The notes: generated from the sequence alone by a model not told the origin. A stretch of DNA of 64,000 bases from Hyphomicrobiales bacterium (GCA_900468535.1 UBTY01000030.1:1-64000), one strand, 5' to 3'; numbered from the stretch's first letter, positions 38,147 to 46,246 are shown. Translations and numbers: made by a program.

Positions 38147-38749
38147 ATGGCTTTTGAATTGCCTGAACTTCCCTACGACTACGAAGCGCTGCAGCCTTTC
38201 ATGTCGAAGGAAACCCTGGAGTTCCACCACGACAAGCACCACAAGGCTTATGTCGACAATGGCAACAAGCTGGCGGCCGAAGCTGGTCTCGCCGATCTTT
38301 CGCTCGAAGAAGTCGTCAAGAAGTCTTTCGGCACCAATGCCGGTCTCTTCAACAACGCTGCCCAGCACTACAACCACGTCCATTTCTGGAAGTGGATGAA
38401 GAAGGGCGGCGGCGGCAACAAGCTGCCTTCCAAGCTCGAAGCAGCTGTCAACTCCGACCTCGGCGGCTACGACAAGTTCAAGGCTGATTTCGTTGCAGCC
38501 GGCACGACGCAGTTCGGCTCCGGCTGGGCATGGGTTTCCGTCAAGAACGGCAAGCTGGAAATCTCCAAGACCCCGAACGGCGAAAACCCGCTGGTTCACG
38601 GCGCGACCCCGATCCTCGGCGTCGACGTCTGGGAGCACTCCTACTACATCGACTATCGCAACGCCCGCCCGAAGTACCTCGAGGCATTCGTCGATAGCCT
38701 GATCAACTGGGACTACGTGCTGGAGCGCTACGAAGCCGCTACCAAGTAA
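38147..38749 (+). CDS. sodB: Superoxide dismutase, Fe/Mn type
   Basis: 200 residues. Metal ligands are His in EFHHDKHHKAYVDN and in AQHYNHVHFWKW, Asp and His in DVWEHSYYIDY. The FGSGWAWV block is also typical. It converts superoxide to peroxide and oxygen; no signal peptide, so cytosolic. Good AGGAG ribosome site. Whether it uses Fe or Mn cannot be read safely. Followed by a strong terminator, so monocistronic. Confidence 0.95.
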   Translation: MAFELPELPYDYEALQPFMSKETLEFHHDKHHKAYVDNGNKLAAEAGLADLSLEEVVKKSFGTNAGLFNNAAQHYNHVHFWKWMKKGGGGNKLPSKLEAAVNSDLGGYDKFKADFVAAGTTQFGSGWAWVSVKNGKLEISKTPNGENPLVHGATPILGVDVWEHSYYIDYRNARPKYLEAFVDSLINWDYVLERYEAATK

Positions 38750-38773
38750 GGCCGGCATAGCCGACTGAACACG

Positions 38774-38805
38774 ACGCCCGGTGTTGAAACGCACCGGGCG
38801 TTTTT
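38774..38805 (+). terminator. Rho-independent terminator of sodB
   Basis: ACGCCCGGTG/CACCGGGCGT, 10-bp stem with an 8-base loop, followed by TTTTTC. Confidence 0.92.
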
Positions 38806-38855
38806 CGTTGGGGCAGCGTCACAGACCTGTCACGCAGGATGCCTAAAGCACCGCC

Positions 38856-39704
38856 ATGACACATATTTCCGATACTCCGCTTTTCCGCTTCGGCATCGTC
38901 GCTGACCCGCAATATGCCGACATCGAGCCGCATATGGCGATGAACCGCTACTATGCCGCAAGCCTCGGCAAGCTTGCCGATGCGATCGAGGTCTTCAACG
39001 GCGAGGATCTGAGCTTCATCATGACGCTTGGCGATATCATCGACCGGGACTTCGCGAGCTTCGACGACATCCTGCCGGTTTACGAGCGCTCAAGGCATGA
39101 AGCACGGTTTCTTCTCGGCAATCACGATTTTTCCGTCGCGCCCGAGCATCTGGCCTCCGTCGCCGAGCGCGTGGGCCTGACCTCGCCATACTACAGCTTC
39201 ATCAGGCATGGCTGGCGCTTCATCGTCCTGAACGGCAACGAAGTCAGCACCTTTGCGCCACCATCAGGGCATCCGCATCGCGCTCTTGCGGCAACCATGC
39301 TTGCCGATCTCCGCGCAAAGGGAGCAATCAATGCGCAGGAATGGAATGCTGCCTTGAGCGACGAGCAGTTCGTCTGGCTGGAAAACGAGATCAAAGCAGC
39401 GACGCAGGCGGGCGAGCGGGTGGTCGTCATGAACCACTATCCCGTCTATCCGCCAAACGAGCATGACTGCTGGGACCGCGAGCGCATCATCGGATTGCTG
39501 ACCGCAAACGACTGCGTCGCGGCCTATTTCAACGGCCATAACCACGCCGGCAATTTCGGCAAGCGCGGCGGCTGCTACTTCGTCAACTTCAAGGGCATGG
39601 TCGATACCGAAAGCGACAACACCTTCGCGATCGCCGAGGTCTGGGGCGATCGGCTGGAAATCCGGGGCTTCGGCCGCGAGGACGACAGGACGTTGCCACT
39701 CTGA
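38856..39704 (+). CDS. Calcineurin-like metallophosphoesterase, ADP-ribose/CDP-alcohol diphosphatase type
   Basis: 282 residues without a signal peptide. All metal motifs are in order: ADPQYAD (about 16), GDIIDRD (about 59), GNHDFS (about 90), NHYPVYPP (about 192) and GHNHAGNF (about 228). The N-terminal ADPQYAD and the CWDRE region recall the Mn-dependent ADP-ribose/CDP-alcohol diphosphatases (ADPRM), better known from eukaryotes. Substrate assignment is inferred. Confidence 0.82.
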   Translation: MTHISDTPLFRFGIVADPQYADIEPHMAMNRYYAASLGKLADAIEVFNGEDLSFIMTLGDIIDRDFASFDDILPVYERSRHEARFLLGNHDFSVAPEHLASVAERVGLTSPYYSFIRHGWRFIVLNGNEVSTFAPPSGHPHRALAATMLADLRAKGAINAQEWNAALSDEQFVWLENEIKAATQAGERVVVMNHYPVYPPNEHDCWDRERIIGLLTANDCVAAYFNGHNHAGNFGKRGGCYFVNFKGMVDTESDNTFAIAEVWGDRLEIRGFGREDDRTLPL

Positions 39705-39707
39705 CCC

Positions 39708-40607
39708 CTATGCCGCCGCTTCGATCGGCAACGCCTTGATGTCGGTCACGTCTCGCTTTGGCGGCACGCCGAACATGCGGCTGTATTCGCGGCTGAACTG
39801 CGAGGCGCTTTCGTAGCCGACCTGGTAGGCGGCACTCGCAACGCTGGCGCCATCGGCAACCATCAGCCGCCGCGCCTCCAATAGCCGCATGTGCTTCTGA
39901 TATTGCAGCGGCGTCATCGAGGTCAGCGTCTTGAAGTGCTGATGAAACGACGAAGGGCTCATCCGCGCGATGGCGGCAAGCTCTTCGATGCGGACCGGTT
40001 CGGAGAAGTTGTCCCGCAGCCTGTAGATGGCGTCGGCAACCCGGCGCGTATGGCTGCCGGGAAGGGCGAGCTTGCAGATCTCCCGGCCGTTCGGTCCGGT
40101 CAGTAGCCAGTAGCAGATCTCCCGCATGATCGAGCGCGACAGCACCGGAATTGCGCCCGGCCGGTCCAGAAGCTGCAGCAGGCGCCGGATGCAATCCTCC
40201 AGCGTGGCATCGAGATCCTGAACGAAGACGGTGGCGATGCCGTCGCCCGCCGGCTTCGGCGGGCTCGGCATTTCGTCCATGACCTCGCGCATGATGGCCG
40301 GGTCGAAGTCGATGTTGAGGCCGAGATAAGGCCTGTCGGGGCTCGCCGCCACGATCTGTCCGGCGGCGGGTATCTCCACCGTGACGATGAGAAGCTGGTT
40401 CTCGCCGTAGTCGAGCACCCGGTCGCCCGCCGCGATCTTCTTGGCGCCCTGCGCGACGAGGCAGATCGTCGGTTTGTAAATGCGATGGTGCGGCATCACC
40501 GGCTGGCTCGCGCGTGTCAGCACCAGCCCTTCGATCGCCGTATGCATCATCCCGTCACCGCCGCCCATGGCGTCGATGTAGCTGGCGATCACGCTCTTCA
40601 AATCCAT
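39708..40607 (-). CDS. AraC-family regulator with AraC_N domain
   Basis: About 299 residues from the ATG at 40607, which follows GAGGAG by 10 bases; in-frame ATGs at 40631 and 40643 are possible. The N-terminal domain (MPHHRIYKPTICLVAQGAK, then LIVTVEIPAAGQI) is the AraC_N type of YqhC-like regulators; the C-terminus has the double helix-turn-helix (IEELAAIARMSPSSFHQHF, ASAAYQVGYESASQFSREY). It is divergent from the SDR gene, which is likely its target, as in other AraC_N/oxidoreductase pairs. Confidence 0.88.
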   Translation of the reverse strand: MDLKSVIASYIDAMGGGDGMMHTAIEGLVLTRASQPVMPHHRIYKPTICLVAQGAKKIAAGDRVLDYGENQLLIVTVEIPAAGQIVAASPDRPYLGLNIDFDPAIMREVMDEMPSPPKPAGDGIATVFVQDLDATLEDCIRRLLQLLDRPGAIPVLSRSIMREICYWLLTGPNGREICKLALPGSHTRRVADAIYRLRDNFSEPVRIEELAAIARMSPSSFHQHFKTLTSMTPLQYQKHMRLLEARRLMVADGASVASAAYQVGYESASQFSREYSRMFGVPPKRDVTDIKALPIEAAA

Positions 40608-40787
40608 GGCCGCGTTGCTCCTCGCGTTCATTCCGGCAGGCATCCGGCATGAGCAGATCTTATGCTTCTCTCGCGGTCCCGCAAGGCGATTGGAGGAATA
40701 GGCAAGAAATTCGAGAGTTCCGGCATTCAAACAAAGCCCATGCAAGGCGTATTTTCTATCCATCGACTTTCACTGAAGGAGACGGAA

Positions 40788-41567
40788 ATGTCGGACGAAA
40801 ATACAGAAAATCCAACATCCAAGCTCGCAATCATCACCGGCGGCAGCCGCGGTCTCGGCCGCAATACGGCAATCAGCCTGGCGCGGCGTGGCGTTGATGT
40901 CATCATTACATACCGCTCGAATAAGGCGGAAGCAGACGCTGCGGTCGCGGAGATTTCGGCACTCGGAACCAGAGCGTTTGCGATCGCCCTCGATACCGGC
41001 AAGGTCGCAAGCTTCGGTGCTTTCGTCGAGGAGGTGACGTCGGTCCTGCGATCGCTCGGCCGGACGAATTTCGACTACCTCGTCAACAATGCGGGCATCA
41101 GCCATCATGCCCCGTTCGCCGAGGTGACGGAGGAGGACTTCGACGCTCTCTGCAACGTCCATTTCAAGGGTGTGTTCTTCCTGACGCAGAAGCTTCTGCC
41201 GCTGATTGCCGATGGCGGCCGGATCATCAACGTATCGACGGGGCTGGCGCGCTTTACCGTTCCCGGATTGGGTGCCTATGCATCGATGAAGGGCGCGATC
41301 GAGGTCCTCACCCGCTATCTCGCCAAGGAACTCGGCAGCCGCGGCATTGCCGTCAATACGGTCGCACCGGGCGCGATCGCCACCGATTTCAGCGGTGGCC
41401 TCGTTCGTGACAATCCGACCTACAACAAGCTCGTTGCCGACGCGACGGCTCTTGGCCGCGCAGGGTTGCCGGACGATATCGGTCCGATGATCGCGTCGCT
41501 GCTGTCGGAAGACAATCGCTGGGTCAATGGGCAGCGCATCGAGGTGTCGGGCGGCGCCTACCTCTAG
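40788..41567 (+). CDS. Short-chain dehydrogenase/reductase
   Basis: 259 residues from the ATG 6 bases after AAGGAG. NAD(P) site TGGSRGLGRNTA, NNAG motif, catalytic Ser in INVSTGLARF, Tyr and Lys in GAYASMKGA (Y-x-x-x-K kept). C-terminal GQRIEVSGGAYL is standard for the FabG-like group. Substrate unknown. Divergent from the AraC regulator and overlapping the convergent YafY gene by 4 bases. Confidence 0.88.
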   Translation: MSDENTENPTSKLAIITGGSRGLGRNTAISLARRGVDVIITYRSNKAEADAAVAEISALGTRAFAIALDTGKVASFGAFVEEVTSVLRSLGRTNFDYLVNNAGISHHAPFAEVTEEDFDALCNVHFKGVFFLTQKLLPLIADGGRIINVSTGLARFTVPGLGAYASMKGAIEVLTRYLAKELGSRGIAVNTVAPGAIATDFSGGLVRDNPTYNKLVADATALGRAGLPDDIGPMIASLLSEDNRWVNGQRIEVSGGAYL

Positions 41568-42268
41568 AACCTTGCTGCCGCGGGCGGCGGCTCCGTCCAG
41601 CCCGCGGTCCACAGACCACGCAACTGGTCGCCTTCACCCTTGAAGTATGCCTCGACAGTCTCGCAATGTTCCACGCGGTCGGAGCGGAAGTTGCGGATAG
41701 CAGAACGCAGTTCGCACCACGCGACGATGTTGGTGGTCTGCGAGTAGTAGATCAGCGCGATCGGGCGGACAGTTCGCTCGGTCGCACGACCGAGTTCATC
41801 GCGATAATCAAGGCTGAGTTTCTGTTCATCGCGGATCGCGCGCCTGATAGTGCCGAGATCGACGCTGACAGGCGCCTCGGCGGCCGATCCCCAGGCATAG
41901 AGTGCCCGCCGGTTCATCGCCTGTCGCAAAGGCGAGGGAACAGCACCGGCGATCTTCTGGTTGACGCGCTTCGCGGCCTGTTTCAATTCCTCATCGCCGG
42001 TTCGCTCCAGAAGCGCCAGAGACAACACGATCGCCTCGACCTCCTCGATCGAGAACATCAGCGGCGGCAGGTCGAAACCCGGCCGCATGATGTAGCCGAT
42101 GCCGCGCCCGCCCTCGATCGGCACCCGCATCGCCTGCAGGGCGGCGATATCCCGGTAGATCGATCGGACGGTCACCTCGAGCGCTTCGGCCATGGCAGCC
42201 GCCGTCAACGGCTGCCGCGCCAGCCGCAGCATCTGGATGATCTCGAAAAGGCGCGAAGCCTTGCGCAT
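41564..42268 (-). CDS. YafY-type regulator (HTH_11 plus WYL domain)
   Basis: 234 residues. N-terminal helix-turn-helix RLFEIIQMLRLARQPLTAAAMAEALEVTVRSIYRDI (recognition part EVTVRSIYRDI), then a WYL-like domain with LSLDYRDELGRATERTVRPIALIYY. WYL regulators sense ligands or damage-linked nucleic acids. Divergent from the LysE-type exporter gene, with a CTGACA-6-TGTCAG palindrome between them. Confidence 0.87.
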   Translation of the reverse strand: MRKASRLFEIIQMLRLARQPLTAAAMAEALEVTVRSIYRDIAALQAMRVPIEGGRGIGYIMRPGFDLPPLMFSIEEVEAIVLSLALLERTGDEELKQAAKRVNQKIAGAVPSPLRQAMNRRALYAWGSAAEAPVSVDLGTIRRAIRDEQKLSLDYRDELGRATERTVRPIALIYYSQTTNIVAWCELRSAIRNFRSDRVEHCETVEAYFKGEGDQLRGLWTAGWTEPPPAAARF

Positions 42269-42293
42269 TTAGCCTCTCCACAAGCCGACGCTC

Positions 42294-42311
42294 CTGACAA
42301 TACACTGTCAG
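42294..42311. promoter_or_regulatory. Candidate YafY operator
   Basis: CTGACA-ATACAC-TGTCAG is a perfect 6-bp inverted repeat in the divergent YafY/LysE intergenic region, 26 bases before the YafY start. Position suits autoregulation and control of the exporter. Confidence 0.55.
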
Positions 42312-42397
42312 TTGGGCTCCCGTATAGATTTCCCTATCGATCTGAAAAATAACGAACCTTCGAGGAAGGTCGTTCGAATGGGGAGCCTGCAACTGAC

Positions 42398-43034
42398 ATG
42401 ACCTACACAAAATCTCTGGCTCTACTTTACGCTCCTGTTCGGCATCATCGTCGTGCCCGGCATGGATATGCTGTTCGTGCTGGCGAATTCACTGACGGGC
42501 GGACGGCGGACCGGGATGGCGGCGACGGCCGGCATCATGGCCGGTGGCGTCGTGCATTCGCTCTATGGCGCAATCGGCGTCGGGATACTGGCGAGCCTGC
42601 TGCCATCCCTGTTCAATCCGCTGCTTTTCGCGGGCGCCGCCTACATGGCCTGGATCGGATACACGCTGATCCGCAGCTCGATCGTCGTGAATAGCGTCGA
42701 GGCCGATGCGTCGCGTTCCAGTTGGCGGGCCTTCCGCCGTGGTGCCGCCACCTGCCTGATGAACCCGAAAGCCTATCTGTTCATGATTGCCGTCTACCCG
42801 CAGTTCCTGAAGCCGATCTATGGGCCGATATGGCTTCAAGGCATCGTCATGGGTGCAATGACGATGGCGACGCAGGCTGCAATCTACGGAACGCTGGCCC
42901 TGACGGCTGGCCGCAGCCGCACTCTTCTCGTCTCCAATCCTGCTGCAACCGTCATGGTCGGCAGGATCGCCGGCGCGTTGCTGATCGCCGTCTCGGTGCT
43001 GACCGCCTGGCAGGGTTGGCGGGTGCCGGCATAG
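42398..43034 (+). CDS. LysE/RhtB-family exporter gene with an apparent +1 frameshift near its start
   Basis: The body (in frame from GTG 42453) reads PGMDMLFVLANSLTGG... with five or six membrane helices, as in LysE amino-acid exporters. The first ~18 residues expected for the family are encoded upstream but out of frame: after ATG ACC TAC (42398) one extra A separates the start from a frame reading QNLWLYFTLLFGIIVV. Removing that base gives a full-length protein of about 211 residues. As it stands, either translation begins at GTG 42453 without a ribosome site and half of helix 1 is lost, or the base is an error. Divergent from yafY, its likely regulator. Confidence 0.75.
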
Positions 43035-43179
43035 GCCGGTCTGCACGAACCGATTAGAATACTGAAATGATTGCGGTATCACCCACTTGTTACTTCGTGC
43101 CCGGCATAAGTTTGACATCATGCCGGCGTTGAAACGGAGCGCCGGGCTTCGGATCTCGGTGTCGAAGAGGAGTGATGAT

Positions 43180-43632
43180 ATGCGCATGAAAGCAATTGCC
43201 GCGGCGGTTCTGGTCGCGGGCATGGGGGTGAGCACGGTCTTTGCGGCCGGCGAAGGAACGCACGATGCGCGCGTCGCGATGATGAAGAAGATCGGCGGCG
43301 CCACCGGCTCGCTCGCTTCCATCGCCAAGGGCGAGAAGCCCTATGACGCCGAAGCGGTGAAGACGGCGCTGGCGACGATCTCGGAAACCGCCAAGGCTTT
43401 CCCGGATCAGTTCAAGCCGGGCACGGAAAACGCCTCCGCGGACTCCGAGGCAAGCCCGAAGATCTGGGAAAACATGGATGACTTCAAGGCGCGTTCGCTG
43501 AAGCTTTCGAGCGATGCCGATGCGCTGGTCGCGCAGCTTCCTGCCGATGCCGCAGGTGTTGGCGCTGGCCTGAAGACCCTCGGCGCGAACTGTGGCGGCT
43601 GTCATCAGAGCTACCGAGTGAAGAAGGATTAG
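43180..43632 (+). CDS. Cytochrome c' / c-556 type
   Basis: 150 residues with signal peptide MRMKAIAAAVLVAGMGVSTVFA and ATG 8 bases after AGAGGAG. The heme site CGGCHQSYR is at the C-terminus, as in the four-helix-bundle cytochromes c'. Periplasmic; roles include electron transfer or NO binding. A strong terminator follows. Confidence 0.92.
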   Translation: MRMKAIAAAVLVAGMGVSTVFAAGEGTHDARVAMMKKIGGATGSLASIAKGEKPYDAEAVKTALATISETAKAFPDQFKPGTENASADSEASPKIWENMDDFKARSLKLSSDADALVAQLPADAAGVGAGLKTLGANCGGCHQSYRVKKD

Positions 43633-43652
43633 CCGACCCGATCGCCATCGTT

Positions 43653-43691
43653 GCGATCCGCCGCGGCCTTGCCCGCCCGGCGGATCGCTTT
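43653..43691 (+). terminator. Terminator of the cytochrome c' gene
   Basis: GCGATCCGCCG/CGGCGGATCGC, 11-bp perfect stem with a 14-base loop, then TTTAT. Confidence 0.85.
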
Positions 43692-43727
43692 ATGTTTGAG
43701 CGCCTGTAGTGGCCAAGGGGGCGGAAT

Positions 43728-44642
43728 ATGGTTCGCAGGTTCATCCGGTTTCTACTCTGTCTCGTCGGCATCGCGGTTGTCGGCGGCGCGGTGTTTTACG
43801 TGATAACGGCGCCGAACCCGCTGCCCGACAGCCACTGGTCCGGGCTCGGCGAACCCGATGTGAAGAACGGCGAAACTGTCTTCTGGGCCGGCGGCTGCGT
43901 CAGCTGTCATGCCGCCCCCGGGGCTGAGGGCGATGCCAAGCTGGTGCTGTCAGGCGGACTGGCCCTGAAAAGCCCGTTCGGAACCTTCCATGTCCCCAAC
44001 ATCTCGCCCGACGACAAGGCGGGTATCGGCAGCTGGACGCTCGCCCAGTTCGGTAATGCGATGAAGCGTGGCGTGGCGCCGAACGGCGAGCATCTCTACC
44101 CGTCGTTCCCCTACGGCTCGTATGCCCGCATGACGGACAAGGATGTTAATGACCTGTTCGGTTATCTCAAGACGCTGCCGAAGAGCGCAAACGTTGCGCC
44201 GCCGCACGAATTGCCGTTCCCGTTCAATATCCGGCTGGCTCTCGGTGGATGGAAATTCCTGTATTTCAACGAGCAGCCGCGCGTCGTGCTTGAAAACCCC
44301 GACGAAAAGGTCAAGCGAGGCCAGTATCTCGTGGAGGGCCCCGGCCATTGCGGCGAGTGTCATACGCCGCGTGATGCGCTGGGCGGCTTCAAGCCGGGCA
44401 TGTGGCTTGCCGGCGCTCCCAATCCGGAGGGCGAGGGCCGTATCCCTGACATCACCCCCGGTTCGAAAACAATAGGCTCGTGGAGCGAGAGCGATATCGC
44501 CAATTACCTCGAAACCGGATTCACGCCCGATTTCGATTCAGCCGGCGGATCGATGACGGAAGTTCAGCAGAATATCGCCCATCTGCCGAAGTCGGATCTC
44601 GAAGCGATCGCTGCATACCTCAAGGCCGTCCCGAGTCATTAG
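43728..44642 (+). CDS. Membrane-anchored diheme cytochrome c
   Basis: 304 residues: an N-terminal membrane anchor (RFIRFLLCLVGIAVVGGAVFYV), heme sites CVSCH (about residue 58) and CGECH (about 206), with axial Met candidates downstream. Resembles the cytochrome subunits of membrane-bound alcohol/gluconate-type dehydrogenases, but no dehydrogenase gene is adjacent. Its TAG stop is formed by the TA target of the MITE-like element plus the element's first G. Confidence 0.9.
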   Translation: MVRRFIRFLLCLVGIAVVGGAVFYVITAPNPLPDSHWSGLGEPDVKNGETVFWAGGCVSCHAAPGAEGDAKLVLSGGLALKSPFGTFHVPNISPDDKAGIGSWTLAQFGNAMKRGVAPNGEHLYPSFPYGSYARMTDKDVNDLFGYLKTLPKSANVAPPHELPFPFNIRLALGGWKFLYFNEQPRVVLENPDEKVKRGQYLVEGPGHCGECHTPRDALGGFKPGMWLAGAPNPEGEGRIPDITPGSKTIGSWSESDIANYLETGFTPDFDSAGGSMTEVQQNIAHLPKSDLEAIAAYLKAVPSH

Positions 44643-44912
44643 AGCCTTTCCGGGTTATATTGAACCATTCTGCCGGGGCAGGTTTTCGACAGGGCAAAGG
44701 CGATTGGCGAAGGGCATACCCCTTGGTACGTCAGAGCCGATCGCCTTTGATCCTGGCGGAAAGATGCCCGGCCCCTCCGGGGTTGGCTGAAACGGGCCGC
44801 CTGATCGACCGGCCGGCTTGGCCGTATGCGTTGGCTACGACGCGCGCCGGCCGGTCGACCATCCGACTCCGTTTGAGCCAACAGAATGGTTCAATATAAC
44901 CCGGAAAGGCTC
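44642..44912. mobile_element. MITE-like element with 31-bp perfect inverted ends and TA flanks
   Basis: Ends 44642-44672 and 44882-44912 are perfect inverted copies, beginning GAGCCTTTCCGGGTTATATT, and each is flanked by TA (44640-44641 and 44913-44914), the target duplication of the IS630/Tc1-mariner group. Inside are two more near-perfect inverted pairs: CAAAGGCGATTGGC (44695-44708) with 44736-44749, and GATCGACCGGCCGG (44803-44816) with 44847-44860. No ORF of transposase size is present, so it would need a transposase in trans. It fills the gap between the diheme cytochrome and the DJ-1/PfpI gene. Confidence 0.78.
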
Positions 44913-44930
44913 TAAGGCGTCGATTTCGCC

Positions 44931-45509
44931 TCAGGCCGCCTTCGGCTGGTGCTCGGCGCCGAACATCAGCACGTATTGATCGAGCTCGTCGCCGCTATGG
45001 CCGAGCGCGCGATAGATTTCCGCCGCGAATGTCACGGGCGCGGAGCCTGCCGCCGTGATGACCTTGCCGTCGCGCACCGCATGCGGTCCGTCGCGATAGC
45101 GCGTCTTGCCGGTATATCCGGGAGCCATGGCGATGAAATCTGCGGCATTGCTGGTGTGCGCGACGCGGTCAAGGACCCCGGCGCTGGCGAGCGGCAGTGT
45201 CGCGCCGCAGATGCCCGCGACGACCTTGCCGTGCGCCATGAAGTCCTCGATGATATCAGCGACGTCGGGCGCCTTTTCCGTTTCCCAGACGGTGCCGCCG
45301 CAGAGCACGAGCGCGTCGAATGCGTGGGCGTGAAGATTGTTCGTGCTGATATCAGGGGCGACGCGCATGCCGCCCATCGATCTGACGTCGACGCCATCAG
45401 GTGAGGCTGTCACGACGTCGAAGCCGAAATAGGTGCGCGCCGAAGCCGTCAGCGGCGCAACCTCCCAATCGGCGAAACCTTCGGTGAGCAGGATTGCAAG
45501 TCGGGTCAT
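44931..45509 (-). CDS. DJ-1/PfpI-family protein
   Basis: 192 residues from the ATG 9 bases after AAGGAG. The nucleophile elbow is GICGATLPLA with the Cys near residue 103; the start LAILLTEGFADWEVAPL is the family pattern with the conserved acidic residue. Such proteins are deglycases, chaperones, amidases or regulators; this one is not assigned. No helix-turn-helix is attached. Confidence 0.85.
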   Translation of the reverse strand: MTRLAILLTEGFADWEVAPLTASARTYFGFDVVTASPDGVDVRSMGGMRVAPDISTNNLHAHAFDALVLCGGTVWETEKAPDVADIIEDFMAHGKVVAGICGATLPLASAGVLDRVAHTSNAADFIAMAPGYTGKTRYRDGPHAVRDGKVITAAGSAPVTFAAEIYRALGHSGDELDQYVLMFGAEHQPKAA

Positions 45510-45562
45510 TGCCTTCTCCTTGCCGGGCCATCTCCTCAGGGGGAACGAGCGGCCACTGCCGC

Positions 45563-46057
45563 TCACGCCAGAGCTTGCATATAGCGCATGCCGGTGACGG
45601 GGCGAGGGACGAAGTCCATGTTCTCGTAGAAGCGGTGCGCCTGCACGTTGCCGGTCGCGGCGCTGACGGAAAGGTAGGCGCAGCCCGCCGAACGGGCAGT
45701 ATCGCGGGCGCGGTTGACGAGATGCTGGCCGATGCCGTGGCCGCGGTGGCCGTCGCGGACGAAGAGGTGATGCAGGTCCATGCCGCGCGCTCCGTCCTGC
45801 GCCCTGTAGAGCGGGACGAGAATGGCGTAGCCGATCAGGCGATTGTCGGTTTCGGCAACCAGCGCATTGATCCACGGTACCGGGCCGAAGAGGTCGCGTT
45901 CGAGCTGCTCGGGGGTAGAGGCGGCGGCGTCGCCATGATGGGTGGCGAGAAGCGCGATCATCTCGTTGAGTTCGGGCAGATCACGCGGCTTGGCGGCCCG
46001 GATGTTGATCACCGGCGGGCGGATCAATGAAATTTCGCTGTCTTCGATTTCAATCAT
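45563..46057 (-). CDS. GNAT-family N-acetyltransferase
   Basis: 164 residues. GNAT core: LIGYAILVPLYRAQDG, the acetyl-CoA loop VRDGHRGHGIGQHLV (R/Q-x-x-G-x-G type) and NVQAHRFYENMDFVP. The acceptor is unknown; a drug, polyamine or amino acid is possible. It is preceded by a leader peptide and a terminator/antiterminator arrangement (46110-46246), so expression is probably controlled by translation in the leader. Confidence 0.85.
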   Translation of the reverse strand: MIEIEDSEISLIRPPVINIRAAKPRDLPELNEMIALLATHHGDAAASTPEQLERDLFGPVPWINALVAETDNRLIGYAILVPLYRAQDGARGMDLHHLFVRDGHRGHGIGQHLVNRARDTARSAGCAYLSVSAATGNVQAHRFYENMDFVPRPVTGMRYMQALA

Positions 46058-46109
46058 GGTCCTGCGTCCTTTTGTGGTTTTCTGCCGTCAGGACGCTGCC
46101 GATACAACA

Positions 46110-46156
46110 AAGCCGCCTGACGGCGGCTTGTTGACAATATGATCTGTCCAGCCGCC
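46110..46156 (-). terminator. Attenuator upstream of the GNAT gene (terminator with competing antiterminator)
   Basis: On the minus strand AAGCCGCC-GTCA-GGCGGCTT then TGTTGT (46110-46129) is a terminator-like hairpin. A further GGCGGCT (46150-46156), just after the leader-peptide stop, can pair with the same AGCCGCC arm, assisted by an inner GACA/TGTC pair. The two structures exclude each other, the classical layout of ribosome-mediated attenuation. Confidence 0.6.
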
Positions 46157-46158
46157 CT

Positions 46159-46209
46159 TTACAGGTACAGCCAAAAATACGAGCTGGTGATGTGCGCGTG
46201 CTTGATCAT
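46159..46209 (-). CDS. Leader peptide upstream of the GNAT gene (16 codons)
   Basis: From the ATG at 46209 it reads MIKHAHITSSYFWLYL and stops 2 bases before the antiterminator arm; an in-frame ATG at 46221 would add four residues (MYLR). The C-terminal YFWLYL is rich in aromatic residues. A promoter candidate (46218-46246) predicts an RNA starting at or within a few bases of the 46209 ATG, i.e. a leaderless mRNA, as known for the rhizobial trp leader peptide. Not visible as a large ORF; supported by arrangement only. Confidence 0.55.
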   Translation of the reverse strand: MIKHAHITSSYFWLYL

Positions 46210-46217
46210 GCGCAGAT

Positions 46218-46246
46218 ACATCGGCGCAAACGCGGTCTTTGTCAAG
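46218..46246 (-). promoter_or_regulatory. Promoter candidate for the leader-GNAT transcript
   Basis: CTTGAC (46246-46241), 17-base spacer, CGATGT (46223-46218), which fits the alphaproteobacterial CTTGAC-17-CTATAT pattern at 10 of 12 positions. Confidence 0.5.
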
